DNA from: Afipia sp049747295
GTDB taxonomy: Bacteria > Pseudomonadota > Alphaproteobacteria > Rhizobiales > Xanthobacteraceae
DNA length: 64,000 nt
NCBI RefSeq assembly: GCF_049747295.1
Contig: NZ_JBMHJM010000002.1
Location: forward strand, 186,001-250,000
Direction of reading: 5' to 3'
The notes below the pieces were generated by a model. It was not told where the DNA came from and did no database searches. It saw only the letters and a program-made list of their open reading frames with translations. Within the stretch, counting starts at the first letter, position 1, and each line of letters opens with the position of its first letter. Positions 62,147-64,000 of the stretch are shown one piece after another. Position numbers and translations under genes: made by a program.

Positions 62147-63154
62147 TCAGTGGACGAACAACGAGACGGCATAGAACGTTGCGCCCGCGACGAGCGCCGA
62201 TGCTGGGATCGTGAAGATCCAGGCAATCACGATGGAGCCGGCCACGTTCCAGCGCACGGCCGACACGCGACGGGCGGCACCGACACCAACGATGGCGCCC
62301 GTAATGGTATGCGTGGTCGACACCGGCACACCAAGGAACGTCGCCATGAACAGCGTGGCGGCGCCGCCGGTCTCCGCACAAAAGCCCTGCATCGGCGTCA
62401 GCTTGGTGATGCGCAAGCCCATGGTGCGGACGATCTTCCAACCGCCCATCAAAGTGCCCAGCGCCATGGCAGCCTGACAGGACAGCACCACCCAGAACGG
62501 CACGCTGAACTCGGTTCCAAGGTAGCCTTGCGAGTACAGCAGGACCGCAATGATGCCCATGGTCTTCTGGGCATCGTTGCCGCCGTGCCCCAGCGAATAC
62601 AGCGAGGCTGAAGCAAACTGCAGAATTCGGAACGCGCGATCGACCGCAAACGGCGTCGAGCGGACCGAGGCCCATGACACGATCGCCGTCAACAACAATG
62701 CGAGCAGAAACCCGACGAGCGGCGACAGCACGATGGCGAGCAGCGCCTTCGATAACCCGCTCCACACGGCAACCGAAATTCCGGCCTTGGCGACACCTGC
62801 CCCCAACAACCCACCGATCAGCGCATGCGAACTGCTCGACGGCAGGCCAAGGGCCCACGTGACAATGTTCCATACGATGGCGCCGCTCAACGCGGCAAAG
62901 ATCACCTGTGAGTCAATGACTTCGGGGTGAATGATGCCCGTACCGATCGTCTGTGCGACGTGAAGGCCGAACACGGCAAATGCAATGAAATTGAAGAAGG
63001 CGGCCCATGCCACCGCGTATTGCGGTCGCAGCACACGGGTGGACACGATGGTCGCGATCGAGTTGGCAGCGTCATGCAGTCCGTTGAGAAAATCGAACAC
63101 CAGCGCGACAGCGATCAGCCCTACCAGGACCGGAAAAGCCAGCGAAGCATCCAC
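62147..63154 (-). CDS. pit: Low-affinity inorganic phosphate transporter, Pit family
   Basis: A 335-residue polytopic membrane protein with ten or so helices. The PHO4 signatures are present: FDFLNGLHDAANSIATIVSTRVL near residue 21 (in part FLNGLHDAANSIAT) and the internal repeat YSLGHGGNDAQKTMGIIA near 189. Pit imports phosphate with metal ions by proton symport. It lies 3 bp after the DUF47 gene on the same strand, the standard pair. Confidence 0.95.
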   Translation of the reverse strand: MDASLAFPVLVGLIAVALVFDFLNGLHDAANSIATIVSTRVLRPQYAVAWAAFFNFIAFAVFGLHVAQTIGTGIIHPEVIDSQVIFAALSGAIVWNIVTWALGLPSSSSHALIGGLLGAGVAKAGISVAVWSGLSKALLAIVLSPLVGFLLALLLTAIVSWASVRSTPFAVDRAFRILQFASASLYSLGHGGNDAQKTMGIIAVLLYSQGYLGTEFSVPFWVVLSCQAAMALGTLMGGWKIVRTMGLRITKLTPMQGFCAETGGAATLFMATFLGVPVSTTHTITGAIVGVGAARRVSAVRWNVAGSIVIAWIFTIPASALVAGATFYAVSLFVH

Positions 63155-63157
63155 GGC

Positions 63158-63802
63158 CTAGACCTGCTCGATTACAATGCTGTTGATCTCGTTCGCCACG
63201 TCGTCGAACCGATCCGCCACCTTTTCGAGGTGCTTGTAGATTTCAGTGCCGACGACAAAGTCCATGGCGCTGCCATCCCGATGTTTGAGGAACAGCTCCC
63301 TGAGACCAATGTCGTTCAGATCGTCGACGCGGCCCTCGAGCCGGGTAATTTCCTCGGTCAGCGCCGTGAGGGTCACGACATTCTCGCCCATCGACTGCAT
63401 CAACGGAATGCAACGGCCCACAAGCGTCGCGCATTGGACCAGGATGGTTCCGATCTCGCGCATCGGCGGTTCAAACGTCCGCACCTCGAACAGGATCACA
63501 GCCTTCGCCGTCTGCTGCATCTGGTCGATGGCATCATCCATCGCCGTGATCAGGTTCTTGATATCGCCGCGGTCGAACGGCGTGATGAAGGTGCGCCGAA
63601 CGGCCATCAGCACCTCGCGGGTGACCTGATCGGCATCGTTTTCGAACTGGCTGACACGCTGGCAATACACCGGGGTTTCCTCGCCCCCGCGCATCATTTC
63701 CTCGAGCGCTTCTGCCCCCTTCAGCACCGCCTGTGAATGCTTGGCAAACAGGTCAAAGAACCTCTCCTCCTTCGGCAAGAGAGCACGAAACCAGCCAAGC
63801 AT
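63158..63802 (-). CDS. DUF47 (PhoU-like) phosphate-transport accessory protein
   Basis: A 214-residue helical cytoplasmic protein, family DUF47, a PhoU-like fold. Conserved blocks are FFDLFAKHSQAVLKGAEAL (near residue 15), FENDADQVTREVLMAV and DAIDQMQQTAKAV. Proteins of this family nearly always sit beside pit genes and are thought to regulate or assemble the transporter. The second ATG (63802) has GGAG 7 nt upstream. It begins the DUF47-pit operon. Confidence 0.9.
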   Translation of the reverse strand: MLGWFRALLPKEERFFDLFAKHSQAVLKGAEALEEMMRGGEETPVYCQRVSQFENDADQVTREVLMAVRRTFITPFDRGDIKNLITAMDDAIDQMQQTAKAVILFEVRTFEPPMREIGTILVQCATLVGRCIPLMQSMGENVVTLTALTEEITRLEGRVDDLNDIGLRELFLKHRDGSAMDFVVGTEIYKHLEKVADRFDDVANEINSIVIEQV

Positions 63803-63934
63803 GATCATTCTCCGGAAGGACAGACGTCATCTATCTGTCACAAACCGCTTCGCACGCCAACTGATGCCGCCCAAGATATCTTGGGCGGTCATCCACTGGT
63901 TTGTGCGACCGAGAAAGCTCTATAAATCAGTCGA

Positions 63935-64000
63935 TTACAGCGACCGCTTGAAGAAATGGGCGATTTCGCCGATGACACCGCGGCGGAAGGTCAGCACGCA
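63935..64000 (-). CDS. C-terminal end of a gene cut by the window edge
   Basis: The last 22 codons (including stop TAA) of a minus-strand frame are visible, ending VLTFRRGVIGEIAHFFKRSL. The codon use fits a real gene. The pattern, a strand followed by an amphipathic basic helix, could be the end of a membrane permease or of an NTF2/SnoaL-like domain; I cannot decide. It is 133 bp upstream of the DUF47 gene, same strand. Confidence 0.55.
   Translation of the reverse strand, partial: CVLTFRRGVIGEIAHFFKRSL

Overview
The window is a chromosomal stretch of an alphaproteobacterium, most likely from the Nitrobacteraceae/Bradyrhizobiaceae (Afipia, Oligotropha, Rhodopseudomonas or Bradyrhizobium type). 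This is inferred from the high-GC codon use, the protein sequences and the gene orders (ppk-hdaA-phosphatidyltransferase-purM-purN; pepA-lptG-lptD-surA-pdxA-rsmA; fabD-fabG-acpP-fabF-mltG-yicC-gmk). It was not tested by any search. No rRNA, tRNA, CRISPR array, insertion sequence or prophage gene was seen.

Layout. 1-5.2 kb: truncated polyphosphate kinase, the DnaA-regulatory protein HdaA, a CDP-alcohol phosphatidyltransferase and the purine genes purM-purN. 5.3-13 kb: cold-shock protein, a passenger-less autotransporter barrel, a TerC-family membrane protein, ndk, a His-rich secreted peptide, an ABC-F ATPase, a lipoprotein and holC. 13-23 kb: pepA diverging from an outer-membrane biogenesis operon (lptG, lptD, surA) that continues into pdxA and rsmA; lptF, expected first in that operon, is represented only by a 32-codon stub. 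23-31.3 kb: the minus-strand fatty-acid operon fabD-fabG-acpP-fabF followed by mltG, yicC and gmk. 31.4-47.9 kb: rpsF-rpsR-DUF2232-rplI, cfa, dnaB, alr, radA, cvpA, purF, an SDR and der. 48-56.5 kb: a YfgM-like protein and a Pro-rich lipoprotein, a gene-poor 1.1 kb stretch with a candidate small RNA, a Crp-type regulator, a 1146-residue GGDEF-EAL protein, panB and nnrU. 56.6-64 kb: an orphan TctC binding protein, an M50 protease, prfC, a guanidine-II riboswitch with its Gdx exporter gene, and the pit phosphate transporter with its DUF47 partner.

Most genes are core housekeeping. The least explained structure is a family of about 75-nt hairpins in intergenic DNA: twelve hairpins at five loci. 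They come in mirror-image pairs joined by a short AT-rich linker and carry a 3-nt bulge on the linker-facing arm. Their arm sequences diverge between loci while base pairing is kept. At one locus one pair appears nested inside another. Three of the five elements end within 0-14 nt of a start codon (purM, fabG, a lipoprotein gene). Other non-coding elements are the guanidine-II riboswitch at 61.8 kb and a putative C-rich-loop small RNA at 49.9 kb.
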